The position numbers and the translations under genes were made by a program. The notes beneath the pieces were generated by a model. That model did not search any database. It saw only the letters and a program-made list of their open reading frames with translations, and had not been told where the DNA came from. 64,000 nucleotides of DNA from CAZCWM01 sp964622625 (GTDB taxonomy: Bacteria; Planctomycetota; Phycisphaerae; Phycisphaerales; Phycisphaeraceae), in NCBI GenBank assembly GCA_964622625.1, contig CAZUUQ010000001.1:38046-102045 (forward strand). Direction: 5' to 3'. Positions 17,052 through 27,000 of the stretch are shown here, piece by piece. Every line of letters starts with the position of its first letter. The stretch's first letter is position 1.

Positions 17052-18149
17052 ATGCCGCGATGGCCGCACATCCCGCTGCCCTGGGACCAGTCACCGATCC
17101 ATGACGATCCGATCCTCTTCCGCAGCGCCGCGAACGACGGCGGCGCCGTCGGCCGACTGCTGCTGGAACCGTGGGGACCGGTGCGCCTGACCAGCCACGA
17201 CGGGCGGGCCGCCTACGAACTCGGCCGCGACTTCGTGCCCGGCGACGAGCCGCGGCAACTGCGTCTGACCGCCGACACGCGCATCCCCTGGCTGAGCGAC
17301 GAGCAGTTCTTTCCCGCGCCGGGTCAGCCCAATGCCCTGCCCGCCACGCGCACGGGCGACCGCCACCTGCTGTGGTGCGAGCGAGGCCTGTTCGCCCGGC
17401 ACCAGGTGCTGGCACACTATGAGCCGACGTCGGCCGTCGGCGCGGAAGCAGCCGCCGGACAAGCGTCGCCGCCGTGTGATGCAGCCGCTGTCACACTGCC
17501 GACCACCGCCGCACGTCTCCGCGAGAGTCGGCGGCTTCACCTGGGCGTCTTCGGCGACAGCATCGCCTGCGGTTGCAGCGCGACGGCCGTCCTCGACCTG
17601 CCGCCCCACGCCCCCGATTTCACCCAGCTCGTGGTCCGGTCCCTCGAAGCCCGCAGCCGCGGCGGCATCAATCTGACCAACGCCTCGTGCGGCGGCATGG
17701 CGGCCGACTGGGGCCTGCGGAACATCGCGGCCGCTCTTGATCCGCCGCCCGATCTGCTGATTCTCGCCTGGGGGATGAACGACGCCTTCGGCCGACGCTC
17801 CCCGGAGGTTTTCGCAGGGCACGTCCGCGGACAGATCGACGCCGCCCGCGCTGCCAGGCACGACATGGACATCGTTCTCGTCGCGCCCATGACCGCCAAT
17901 CCCGACTGGCAGGGCCACGGCGACGGACTCTACGAAGCTTACCGCGATGAACTGGCGGCGATGTGCGGCCCGGGCATCGCCCTCGCCGACGTCACCAGCG
18001 CCTGGCTGTGGGCCCTGACCCGCAAGCCGTATTACGATCTGACCGGCAACGGCATCAACCACCCCAACGACTTCGGCCACCGCATCTACGCCGCCGTCAT
18101 CGACCGCGCCATCGCTGCCGGACTTGAGGCGGCGGGCATATCGACATAA
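17052..18149 (+). CDS. SGNH/GDSL-family hydrolase with N-terminal beta domain
   Basis: A 365-aa protein with two parts. Residues 1-150 resemble a beta-sandwich (LFRSAANDGGAVGRLL and following) as seen in some carbohydrate esterases. Residues 155-360 are an SGNH hydrolase: block I LGVFGDSIACG (nucleophile Ser), block II Gly in NASCGGMAADWG, block III ILAWGMNDAF (Asn), and block V catalytic Asp/His in GINHPNDFGH. All four catalytic elements are present. There is no obvious signal peptide. Likely an acyl or sugar-ester esterase; the substrate is not evident. It follows rplU by 49 bp and may be co-transcribed. Confidence 0.88.
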   Translation: MPRWPHIPLPWDQSPIHDDPILFRSAANDGGAVGRLLLEPWGPVRLTSHDGRAAYELGRDFVPGDEPRQLRLTADTRIPWLSDEQFFPAPGQPNALPATRTGDRHLLWCERGLFARHQVLAHYEPTSAVGAEAAAGQASPPCDAAAVTLPTTAARLRESRRLHLGVFGDSIACGCSATAVLDLPPHAPDFTQLVVRSLEARSRGGINLTNASCGGMAADWGLRNIAAALDPPPDLLILAWGMNDAFGRRSPEVFAGHVRGQIDAARAARHDMDIVLVAPMTANPDWQGHGDGLYEAYRDELAAMCGPGIALADVTSAWLWALTRKPYYDLTGNGINHPNDFGHRIYAAVIDRAIAAGLEAAGIST

Positions 18150-18188
18150 CGCGGTCCGCGCCGCTTCTCCCATTGCGCACACATAAAC

Positions 18189-18221
18189 AAAAGGCCCATG
18201 GATGGCCATCCATGGGCTTTC
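18189..18221 (-). terminator. Terminator after tsf (perfect 24-bp palindrome)
   Basis: GCCCATGGATGG/CCATCCATGGGC (18194-18217) is a perfect palindrome. On the minus strand it is followed by CCTTTTGTTT, making an intrinsic terminator for rpsB-tsf. A short TTT on the plus side may also help stop the GDSL gene transcript, as the two operons converge here. Confidence 0.8.
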
Positions 18222-18264
18222 GATGTTCGCGGAGGCGCGATGTCGATTCCCCGCCGCGGCGAGG

Positions 18265-19083
18265 TCAGCCGCCGACCTGGTAACGGGCGAAACCGCTGAT
18301 CTTCACGCCCTTGGGCAGCAGATCCTTCACGCGGGTCTTTTCTTCCTTGATGAATGCCTGCAGCTCGAGGGCGTGTTCCTCGAAGAACTTGCGCATCTTG
18401 CCCTCGACCATCTTCTCGGCGATGTTTTCCGGCTTGCCGGACTCGATGGCCTGGGCCTTGGCGATCTCGCGCTCCTTGGCGACGATGTCCGCGGGCACAT
18501 CCTCCGGCCGCACGCCCAGCGGCGCGGGGCTCACCGCCGTCACGTGCATGCACAGGTCGGCCAGCAGCTCATCACTCACGTCGACGCCGTCGGACACTTC
18601 GAGTTCCACCATTGCGCCGACCTTGCCGGTGAAGTGGACGTAGCCGCCCACCCGCCGACCCTCGCCGCCCAGCACGCGGCCGCGGTTGAACTGCACGTTC
18701 TCCTTGGTCGTCAGGCGCACCTCATCGATCGCCTGCTGCATCACGTCATTCCTGACCACTTCGCCGGCGGGCATTTTCAGCGCCTCGGCCACGACGGTGC
18801 CGATCATCTTCTTGAACCCGTCATTGTTGGCCGTGAAGTCCGTCTCGCTGTTGACCTCGACAATCGCGCCGCGCGCCTTGTCGTCGCTGACCGCGGCCGC
18901 GATGCGCCCTTCGAGCGACGAGCGGTCCGCCCGGCTGTCCATCTTGGCCAGACCCTTCTGACGCAGCAGGTCGATGGCCTTCTGCACGTCGCCGTCGGTC
19001 TCGGTCAGCGCCTGCTTGCACTCCATCATGCCCAGGCCGGTCTTCTGCCTCAGGGCCATCACATCCTTGGCGGTGATCGCCAT
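18265..19083 (-). CDS. tsf: Translation elongation factor Ts
   Basis: The nucleotide-exchange factor for EF-Tu. The 272-aa protein has the N-terminal UBA-like domain (VMALRQKTGLGMMECKQAL), the core contact motif in the altered form ETDFTANNDGF (usual TDFVARNxxF), and the C-terminal module ending KISGFARYQVGG. The phenylalanine that wedges into EF-Tu is kept, but the neighbouring V and R positions are T and N. This is interesting next to the unusual EF-Tu in the same window. Lies 50 bp downstream of rpsB in the classic rpsB-tsf order. Confidence 0.97.
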   Translation of the reverse strand: MAITAKDVMALRQKTGLGMMECKQALTETDGDVQKAIDLLRQKGLAKMDSRADRSSLEGRIAAAVSDDKARGAIVEVNSETDFTANNDGFKKMIGTVVAEALKMPAGEVVRNDVMQQAIDEVRLTTKENVQFNRGRVLGGEGRRVGGYVHFTGKVGAMVELEVSDGVDVSDELLADLCMHVTAVSPAPLGVRPEDVPADIVAKEREIAKAQAIESGKPENIAEKMVEGKMRKFFEEHALELQAFIKEEKTRVKDLLPKGVKISGFARYQVGG

Positions 19084-19133
19084 GGTTTATCTCCAATCCC
19101 GCTGTTGCGTGGTGAATGTCGGTTCCGGTTGCC

Positions 19134-20039
19134 TCAGGCGTCGTGGCGGGTGCTGCTGACGGCCGGCTCCGCGCTGTCCGGGGCCGCCGGGGCCGCGGGC
19201 GATTCGTCGGCCGGATGCGCCGGGGCCCCACTCGGGCCTCCCGACGCCGCCTGGGTCGCCGAGAACTGCGCTCGGCCCGAGCGCCGCCGCTGTCCTGCGC
19301 CGCCCTCGGCGCCGGCTGCCGCGGCCGCACCGCTATCCGCGCCCTCGGCCGCGATGGCGCGGGCGCTCTTGCCCTCCATCACCGCCTTGCACAGACTGTC
19401 GACCACAACCTCGATGGCCCGCATCGCGTCATCGTTGCCGGGTATCGCGATGTCCGCGAAGTCCGGGTCCGAGTCGGTGTCCACAAGGCCCACCGTCGGG
19501 ATGCCCAGCTTGCGGGCTTCCTTGACCGCGTTGATTTCACGCTTGACGTCGATGACGACCATCGCGCCCGGCAGCGCGGTCATGCGGCGGATGCCTTCAA
19601 GGTTGCGCAGAATCTTGGCCTTCTCGCGGCGAAGCTGGCTCTCCATCTTCTTGGAGTAGTTGTCGATCTCGCCGCTCTGCTCCAGTCGCTCCAGTTCCTC
19701 GAGTCGCTTGAGCCGCTCGCGAATGGTGCGGAAGTTGGTCAGCGTGCCACCCAGCCATCGCTCGGTGACGTAGTGCATGCCCGTCTCGCCTGCCAGCCGG
19801 GCCAGACATCCGCGGGCCTGGCGCTTGGTGCCCACGAACAGCACGTCCTTGCCGCCGGCCACCACGCGCGTCAGGTACTTGCGCGCCAGCAGCAGGCCCT
19901 TGATCGTGGCTTTGACGTCAATGATGTGAATCTTGTTGCGCTTACCGAAGATGTAGGGCTGCATCTTCGGGTTCCAGTTGGTCGTACGGTGTCCGAAATG
20001 GACACCCGCCTCTATCAAATCCTTGACCAGCGATGCCAT
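19134..20039 (-). CDS. rpsB: 30S ribosomal protein S2 with Ala-rich C-terminal tail
   Basis: Small-subunit protein S2, needed for S1 binding. The N-terminus LIEAGVHFGHRTTNWNPKM and internal RWLGGTLTNFRTI, VDTDSDPD and IPGNDDAMRAI are diagnostic. The standard S2 domain ends near residue 228; about 70 further residues rich in Ala, Gly, Pro and Ser follow and are probably disordered. ATG 20039 is chosen because AGGAG is 6 nt upstream; the GTG at 20042 would be only 3 nt from it. Upstream lies a clear promoter and an untranslated leader of about 190 nt. Operon with tsf. Confidence 0.96.
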   Translation of the reverse strand: MASLVKDLIEAGVHFGHRTTNWNPKMQPYIFGKRNKIHIIDVKATIKGLLLARKYLTRVVAGGKDVLFVGTKRQARGCLARLAGETGMHYVTERWLGGTLTNFRTIRERLKRLEELERLEQSGEIDNYSKKMESQLRREKAKILRNLEGIRRMTALPGAMVVIDVKREINAVKEARKLGIPTVGLVDTDSDPDFADIAIPGNDDAMRAIEVVVDSLCKAVMEGKSARAIAAEGADSGAAAAAGAEGGAGQRRRSGRAQFSATQAASGGPSGAPAHPADESPAAPAAPDSAEPAVSSTRHDA

Positions 20040-20342
20040 CACCGACTCCTGTGTCTGGGGGCTGCCTGCCGGGACAAGCGGGCTTCAGGGGCGACCTTGC
20101 AGTCGAGGACGCCCGCCCACCGATCCCGTCCTGGGGTTGAAAAAGCCGGATCCACCGACCGCGAAGCCGCAGCGCTGGACCGTCCGACCGGCAGCCGCGT
20201 CGGATGCCTGAAGCGCTTACAGACTATCGAACCATCCATTGTACCCGTGGACCGGTGGGCTGCAACTTGCCGCGAGTCATCCAGTCAAGGACGGTCGCGC
20301 CCGGGGTATCGCGGCGGGGTCCAAGGATAAGACCGGCGTCCT
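20040..20342. other. Intergenic region: rpsB promoter and long leader
   Basis: A 303-bp stretch with no gene. It holds the rpsB promoter (20238-20265) and a leader of about 190 nt between it and the rpsB start, long enough for autogenous control by S2, though I cannot identify a specific structure. No clear terminator for the upstream glycosyltransferase gene is visible, so read-through is possible. Confidence 0.5.
20238..20265 (-). promoter_or_regulatory. Promoter of rpsB-tsf
   Basis: Minus strand: TTGCAG (20260-20265), a 16-bp spacer and TACAAT (20238-20243). A good sigma-70 match between the exopolysaccharide locus and rpsB. Confidence 0.55.
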
Positions 20343-21743
20343 TCAGGACACGCCTTGACGCGGCAACGAGGACGATGTGGATGGCGAGGCTGGCGCGGGT
20401 GGCTTGAGGGTCTCTCTGGAGGCCGTTCCGCTGGCAGTGGGGGCGGGCAGAGGTTCGGCGGTAGGCTCCTCGGGCATGCGGGAAGCTTCCGGGACCATGC
20501 GGCGCAGCGCCACCTGCTGGCGGCCGAGCTTGTATGCCATCACCGTCACGAAACTGAAGAGCACCAGAAAGATCGCCAGCACATAGCGGGCGCGGAAAAA
20601 GACCATGCTGAAACCCAGGACGGCGAATATCGCCGCGATGATGTAGATCACGGTGACCGTGATCTTCACGCTGAGATTCGGCCCCAGGTGCAGATTCTTG
20701 ACCGCGCGCAGGAGCTGGTGATGCAGGTGCTGGTTGTCGGGGCTGAAGAGCGGCTGGCCGCTGAGTTTGCGTCGTACGATGGCCAGCGTGGTGTCGGTGA
20801 TCGGCAGGGCGAAGACGATCAGGCCCGAAAGGACCAGGAACGGCCCCATCGACGCGGCATGCACGAACAGCAGGATCGTCGAGACGCACAGATAACCCAG
20901 CAGAAGTGAGCCGGCATCCCCCATGAAAATGTTGGCGGGATTGAAGTTGTACGGCAGGAAGCCGAGAAGGGCTCCAATGACCGCCAGACACATGACGATG
21001 CGCACCGCGTCATAGAACAAGTCGGATCCCGCCAGTTCGGGACGGCCGCTATGTATCGCCAGGTAGATGGAGATGGCCAGAAAGCCCAGCATGGCGATGG
21101 TGCAGATGCCCGCGGCCAAGCCGTCCAGGCCGTCCATCAGGTTCACCGAATTGCAGCCGCCGAGCACGAAAGCCGCGATGATGAGTGTGCCCAGAACATA
21201 GGCCGCCAGGTTATCGATTTGCAGACCCAGGAAATCAATGCCGATGGCGGGCAGCTCTAGTCCCACGGTCGCCAGTGTGGTGGTGACCAGACGATCACCG
21301 AGCATCTGGTCACCGACGTGCTGGCTGGCCAGGGCCGCGGCGGCGATCAGTTGTCCGCCCACCTTGGCGCGCGGGCTGATGCCGACCACGTCATCTATCA
21401 GGCCCACAAAGACGATGACGGCGGCGCCGAAGATGATTCCCGGCGGGAAAGGCAGTCGCGCGGGCATGTCGGTCTCACGCAGAAACAGGCAGACAAACAC
21501 GCCCGCCAGCCAACCGACAAAAATCGCCACACCGCCCAGGTACGCCACCGGCTCGATGTGGGCCTTGCGATCCAGGTCGGGCAGGTCGACGATCTGGTTG
21601 GCCACCGCCAGATGACGCATCATCGGAGTGAGCACGAAGCTTGCGATGAAGGCGGCGAAGAAGACCCACATATAAGGCGACAGCACCGCATCCACGCGGC
21701 TGGTCAGGGTCTCGGCGGCTTGTATGGCTGATGTCGGCTCCAT
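20343..21743 (-). CDS. WecA/MraY-family undecaprenyl-phosphate sugar-1-phosphate transferase
   Basis: An integral-membrane enzyme that starts polysaccharide assembly by moving a sugar-1-phosphate (often GlcNAc-1-P) from a UDP-sugar to undecaprenyl phosphate. The protein of about 466 aa has some eleven membrane helices and the family motifs: LDRKAHIEPVAYLGG near residue 65, the Mg-binding FVGLIDDVVGISPRAK, and the cytoplasmic NPANIFMGDAGSLLLG and HHQLLRAVKN loops. A cytoplasmic Pro/Ala/Ser tail of about 60 residues follows the last helix. The ATG at 21743 is used; an upstream GTG at 21755 has no better ribosome site. Last gene of the exosortase/polysaccharide locus. Sugar specificity cannot be told. 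Confidence 0.9.
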   Translation of the reverse strand: MEPTSAIQAAETLTSRVDAVLSPYMWVFFAAFIASFVLTPMMRHLAVANQIVDLPDLDRKAHIEPVAYLGGVAIFVGWLAGVFVCLFLRETDMPARLPFPPGIIFGAAVIVFVGLIDDVVGISPRAKVGGQLIAAAALASQHVGDQMLGDRLVTTTLATVGLELPAIGIDFLGLQIDNLAAYVLGTLIIAAFVLGGCNSVNLMDGLDGLAAGICTIAMLGFLAISIYLAIHSGRPELAGSDLFYDAVRIVMCLAVIGALLGFLPYNFNPANIFMGDAGSLLLGYLCVSTILLFVHAASMGPFLVLSGLIVFALPITDTTLAIVRRKLSGQPLFSPDNQHLHHQLLRAVKNLHLGPNLSVKITVTVIYIIAAIFAVLGFSMVFFRARYVLAIFLVLFSFVTVMAYKLGRQQVALRRMVPEASRMPEEPTAEPLPAPTASGTASRETLKPPAPASPSTSSSLPRQGVS

Positions 21744-21856
21744 CACCCAAGTCACGTCAAGCGCTCATGTCGCCAGAGGCGTCGCCGCCGGGGACGCCGG
21801 GCGGCGGCGTCATGCCGCAAGCCATGCCATGGGCATCCGACGCCGAGGGGCGACGA

Positions 21857-24091
21857 TCAACCCGTCCGCGTGGGGACCGGCGTCGGCGTGACGGCCGGCT
21901 CCTGCTGGCGGTAGCGGTAGAAAGCCTCGAAGTTCTTGCGGAAGTATCCGCCCGTGCTCGCCCGCGCGCGGTTGAGCACGATGCCCAGAAGTTGCGCCTT
22001 GTGGTCGTCCAGTTCGCGAATCACGCGGGCAATCATACCACGTTCGTCCGCCATTGCCCGGGCCACAATCACGGCCGCATCCGCCTGCCGGGCCACCAGT
22101 TTGGCTTCCGAACCGACGAAGACCGGCGGGGTGTCGATCAGGATCACGTCATAGCGTTCGCGCAGCGTTCTGAGCAACTGCCCGAAAGCCGGCCGCTCCA
22201 GCAGCTCGGGCTCGGCACCAGCGCAGGCGCCGGCGGTCAGCACCGAAACCGACTGCTCGCCTGTGTTCTTGATGGCCGCATCCACGGCGCACTGGCCCGC
22301 CAGCACGTCCGCGAGCCCCGGTCTGGGCGGCAGGGAGAACTGTTTGTGCTGCCCCGGGCGGCGGAAGTTGGCGTCGATCACCAGGACGCGGCGGCCGATC
22401 AGGGCCAGGCCGTCAGCCAGATTGCCGATCACGGCCGTTACCCCCGCCTGGGCCTGACCGCAGGTGAACATCACCGTGCGGGCGTCGATCTTCTCGATGG
22501 ACCGCACCATCGCGGTGCGAACCTGTCGGAACGATTCGGCCATAAGCCCGGTCGGATCGCCGCGCACCACCCCTTCAACCTGGGTTGGCGAGGAGGGATC
22601 TTCCGCGGTGTCGGGAATCATTCCCAAGGGCCTGGCGCCGGGCAGGGTGCTGACGTCCGACGGCCCCTTGAGGCGCTGATCGGACATCTCGATCAGCAGG
22701 ACCAACCCCAGCACGGCACCGAGGGCGAGGATCATGGTCACCGTCGGCACGATGTACCACTTGGGGAACACAAGCTTCGGTTCGGTGGCGGCGAACATAC
22801 GTTCGATCGGCGTCTTGTCCGGGCGTTCGGCGATCGCCTGCTGGTTCGACAGGGCGGCCTCGAGATTCCGCAATTCTTCAAGCCGGCGTGTCTCGAGGTT
22901 CTTGAGCTGCTGGTAGCGCTCCTGCTTGCTGGCCAGGTCCATCACCGCGCCGCGGGTCTGCTCCAGTTGCCGCTCCAAACCCGCCGACTGCTCTTCAAGG
23001 GCGGAAATCGATTTGGCGTACTGCTCAAGCTGTACTTCCTGGCGCTGCCGCAGGAGATTGTCCATCACCGCCTGCAACTCCTGCTCGACCTCGATCAGCC
23101 GCCGATCCAGCGATTTCACCTGGCGGTGGTTGGGGCCGAACATGTCCAGGTACACACCACGCTGTTCGCGCAGCAGGCGTGCGCGCTCCTCGCGCTGGTT
23201 GACCGACGGGTCCATCCGCACTTCGGCGACCGCTGTCGGATCGTGCAGCACCTCGCCGCGCTGCTGCGCCTGCTGGAGCGCGGCGTATCCCTCGCGCAGA
23301 TTCGCCAGTTCGAATCGCACTTCCATCACCCGCGTCGCCAGCAACTGGTGCTGCAAAGACTCGCTGTTGGCGCGGGCGTCGAGCGATTCGATCTCCTCGG
23401 TCTGGGTGAACAGGCGCAGCTCCTGCTGGATGGATTCGATCTGGCGGTTCAGGTTGTCGCGCTGCCGCACCCACGTGGCCCGCACCTGGGCCGACTGGTT
23501 CACGGCCTCGCTGTCGATCTGACTGAGGTAACGGGTCACCACGGTGTCCAGGATGCGCTGCGCTTCCCGGCGGTAGGGGATGCGCAGGTTCGCCTGGAAG
23601 TGGAACGAGTTTCGCACTGAAAACACACGCAAGGCGTCCTGAAGGTCTTCCCGAGCCTGGGTCATATCCACCTGGCCCTCGCCTTGAACGTATTGCTGGA
23701 ACCATTGGGTGTCGCGCAGTTCATTGATGGCACTGTCGATGACGAAGTTGCTCATGAGCTGGGCCATCTCGGTGGCCTTCTTGGCCTCGACGGTGTCCAT
23801 GTTGCCGCCGGTGCGCGGCTCGGCGCCGGGGCTGTCCAGGCCGCTTTCAATGCCCCCGGTGATGCGCAGTTGCGTGGTGGTCTGATACCGCGGCATCGTG
23901 AAAAGCAGCACGACCCAGAGGATCACGCCGATAACCATGCCCACCGCCGCGGTCAGCAGCAGCATATGCTGGTATTGGCGCAACACGCGTATGGGATCGA
24001 CGGGCGAGAAACGCGTTGACGCGACCGGGGCGCCCGCGCCGCCCATGCCCGGCGGCGGCAGCATTGGTTTTTGCGTGCTGGGGCTGATCAT
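21857..24091 (-). CDS. Wzc/BY-kinase-like polysaccharide co-polymerase with degenerate P-loop
   Basis: A 744-aa inner-membrane protein controlling polysaccharide chain length and export. Order: Wzz domain with TM1 near residues 43-65, a long periplasmic coiled-coil region (about 150-420), TM2 near 455 (PTVTMILALGAVLGLVLLIEM), then a cytoplasmic BY-kinase domain. The Walker A region reads CGQAQAGVTAVI, with Val where the ATP-binding Lys belongs; Walker A' VLVIDANFRRP and Walker B VILIDTPPV are kept. The C-terminus has only a few tyrosines (YFRKNFEAFYRYR). It may therefore be a kinase-dead co-polymerase, or bind nucleotide unusually. It starts 4 bp after the TPR gene stop. Confidence 0.88.
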   Translation of the reverse strand: MISPSTQKPMLPPPGMGGAGAPVASTRFSPVDPIRVLRQYQHMLLLTAAVGMVIGVILWVVLLFTMPRYQTTTQLRITGGIESGLDSPGAEPRTGGNMDTVEAKKATEMAQLMSNFVIDSAINELRDTQWFQQYVQGEGQVDMTQAREDLQDALRVFSVRNSFHFQANLRIPYRREAQRILDTVVTRYLSQIDSEAVNQSAQVRATWVRQRDNLNRQIESIQQELRLFTQTEEIESLDARANSESLQHQLLATRVMEVRFELANLREGYAALQQAQQRGEVLHDPTAVAEVRMDPSVNQREERARLLREQRGVYLDMFGPNHRQVKSLDRRLIEVEQELQAVMDNLLRQRQEVQLEQYAKSISALEEQSAGLERQLEQTRGAVMDLASKQERYQQLKNLETRRLEELRNLEAALSNQQAIAERPDKTPIERMFAATEPKLVFPKWYIVPTVTMILALGAVLGLVLLIEMSDQRLKGPSDVSTLPGARPLGMIPDTAEDPSSPTQVEGVVRGDPTGLMAESFRQVRTAMVRSIEKIDARTVMFTCGQAQAGVTAVIGNLADGLALIGRRVLVIDANFRRPGQHKQFSLPPRPGLADVLAGQCAVDAAIKNTGEQSVSVLTAGACAGAEPELLERPAFGQLLRTLRERYDVILIDTPPVFVGSEAKLVARQADAAVIVARAMADERGMIARVIRELDDHKAQLLGIVLNRARASTGGYFRKNFEAFYRYRQQEPAVTPTPVPTRTG

Positions 24092-24095
24092 GGCT

Positions 24096-27000
24096 TTACC
24101 TCATTCCCCCGGCCAGCGCCTGTAGCTGCGCGTCAATGTTGGCCAGAAGTTGCTGGTTATTGGATTCTTCGGCCAACGTTCTGGCCGACTCCAGATGGTT
24201 GCGGGCCACGGCCGTCTGACCGAGCTGCGCCAGAATGATCCCCATGTGCATTTCCGGGTAGGGCCCCGCGCTCAGGTTCACACTGCGTCGCAGAGTCTCC
24301 AGGGCCAGGGTCGGCCGCCCCGCCTTATATTGCGCCCAACCCAGCGTGTCGAGAACCTGGGCATTGCGCGGGGCGATGGCGGCGGCCCGTTCGGCATAGG
24401 TCAGCGCCTCGGTTCCGCGGTTGAGGTTATCGGCCAGGATGAACGCCAGGTTGTTGAGCGCTTCCACGTCGTGGGGGAACTGCTCAACAATCTGACGGAA
24501 ACCATCGGCGGCGTTCTGGTACCGGCCGGCATTGAGGTGTGCCGTCGCGGCTATCCGCATGGCCAAGGTCCGCAATGGCGAGTCATCGGGGATGCGCGCC
24601 TGGGCCAGTCGGGCGGTCACTGCTTCAAATCGGCCATCCCTGAGTTCCATGCGAGCGATCATCAGCTCCATGGCCGGGGCCCGGTTGCCGGCGCTCAATT
24701 CGGTCATCAGTTCGATGCTTTGCTGCGGCCCCACCGCCAGCAGCATCTGATCGGAAACCGCTTCCAGTTGACTGACGTCCTGGGTCTGCCGCACCGCCTG
24801 GCGCAGCCCTTCCATGGCCTCCTCACGGCGATCGAGCATCGCCAAGGCTCTGGCGCGGATAGCCAACAGCACCGGCTGACGGGCAACCATCGGCTCCTGG
24901 GAGTTGAGCAGTGCCATGGCGTCCGTGGCGCGGTCGGCGGCCAGCATCGACGTCGCCGCGTCGGCCAGTAACGCCGGATGCGGCGACATTTCGAACGCCT
25001 GCCGCAGCAGCCCCAACTGCTCATCCACGCGCCCCTGGGCGGCCGCCAGCCGCGCTTTCCACTGCGGCCAGGTCGGATCGGTCGGAAAGCGCGTGGAGGC
25101 ATCGTCCAGCACCCGCCGCAGAGGAGCATAACGCTGAGACGAAAGCAGCAGTTCCGCCAGGGCGACGTAATGGTCGGCCCTCTCCGGCGAGCGCTCGATG
25201 AGGGTGCGCAGTTCGCGTTCGGCATCGCCCAGCTCGTTGCGTGAGGCATGGATCTGCGCGAGCAGGCGTCGCGCCTGGCTCATGTCGGGATCCAGACTCA
25301 ACACCTGACGCAGATCGCTGATGACCTGGGGGTCATGCTGCGGATCGGTGCGCAGCAGCACGGCCCGGTGGTAATACGCCACCGGATTGCGTGGCTGCTG
25401 TTCGATGGCTCGGTTGAAGGCTTCCAGGGCCTGCTCGCGCAGCGAACGGGCCTGGTTGATGTTGCCGGCCATCAGTGCGCTTGTGGCCCGGGGCACCAAC
25501 ATGGCGCCCTGGAGCATTTGCGTCGTCACACTGCTGCCGTGGCGCTTGACATACTCGTCCAACTGCTCCTGGGCTTTGTCGACGTCGCCGGCCCGCACCA
25601 TGGCCTCGATCCAGCGAAGGCGGGCCCGTTCGTCATCGGGCTTGGCACGTACGATCTGCCCGTAGAGTTCGGCAGCCTGACGGTCTTGTGCCATGCGGAA
25701 CAGCGAATCCGCCAACTGCCGCGTCGCCTGCTTTTCAGCGGGGTCTTCAAGTTCGATGGCCCTTTGATACGCCTGCTGGGCATCCTGAAGGGCGTTGATC
25801 TGCAACAGGAAGGCGCCCAGCAAGGCCCAGTCGTCCCAGGCGACATCGGCGCCCTTGTCGGCCACGTATTTCGCCAGCAGGTCACGCGCCTGCAGGGGGT
25901 AGCCGGCGTGGGCGCGAATGGCGGCCGCGGCCGTGACATTCTCACGCGTCAGACCTTCATCAGCGATCACACGATCGATGGCCGCGATGCCCTGCGCGGG
26001 CTGATCCAGCATGACCAGCAGACGCGCGAGGGCCCGCCGATTGGGATAGAACTCCGGATGCTCCGTGGCCATCTGCTGCCGTGATGGCAGCGCGTCAGCC
26101 GGATTGCCGAAGCTCTCGATGAAGCTCAAGTGCAGCGACTTGAGGTCCAGGTCCTTGGGCCGCAGTCGCACCGCCCGCTCCAGTGTGGCGATGGCCGCGG
26201 CCGTTTCGCCGCGCTCGGCCTGTGCCCGCGCCAAGCCGCGCAGCGCGGTGACGTTGTCCGGCCGCTGGTCCAGGGCGCGCACGAATGCCTCGGATGCGGC
26301 TTCGCTGTCACCCATGTTCTGCAAGGCGCCGCCAAGCATCTGCCAGCCTTCGGAATAGACCGGCCGCAGCGCCAGGCCGCGGCGAAACGCATTGACCGCT
26401 TCGGCGCCGTCGCCGGAGAACAGCAGCAGTTTGCCCAGGAAGAACTGTCCGTCGGCCTGGTCGAGATTCAAGCGTCCGGCCTTGTCCGCCAGCGTGCGGG
26501 CGCGGTCGAGGTCACCTTCACGGATCGCCTCGTTGAACAGCGCCTCGATCACGCCCGCATGGTCAGGCTGGAGACGGGCCGCCTGCTCCAGGTGGCGGCG
26601 GGCCTCGTCGGTCTGGCCCTGTTGCGAAAGGATGCGGTACTGGGTCATGCGCCACTGGAACGGATCTTCTTCCTGCATGTCGGCCAACAGCTCTTCAAAG
26701 ACCGCTCCCCTGGCCTCCTCGCCGCCGTAACGGGCTGCCAGCACGCGCAGCACCTGGTCGTCCACACCGCCTTCCTGAGCCTGGGTCAGGGCGGCTTCGC
26801 GTTCGGCCGGGTCTTCCGTGGTGCTCAGCAGCATCTGCAGGGCCTGCACGTCGCGGGGGTCGTCTTCCAGCAGCCGCCACAGCAGGCGCATGGCGTCCTG
26901 CTTGCGATCGGCGACGGCGTACAATCCCGCCAGACGCAGGGCCACCGGGCGGTTTTCATCCGGTCCCATCGCCTCAAAGATGGCGATGGCACGCTGCGGT

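Noticed and set aside
21731..23620. A 629-aa plus-strand open frame across the Wzc-like gene
   Set aside because: Shadow of the coding strand, no motifs, no ribosome site.
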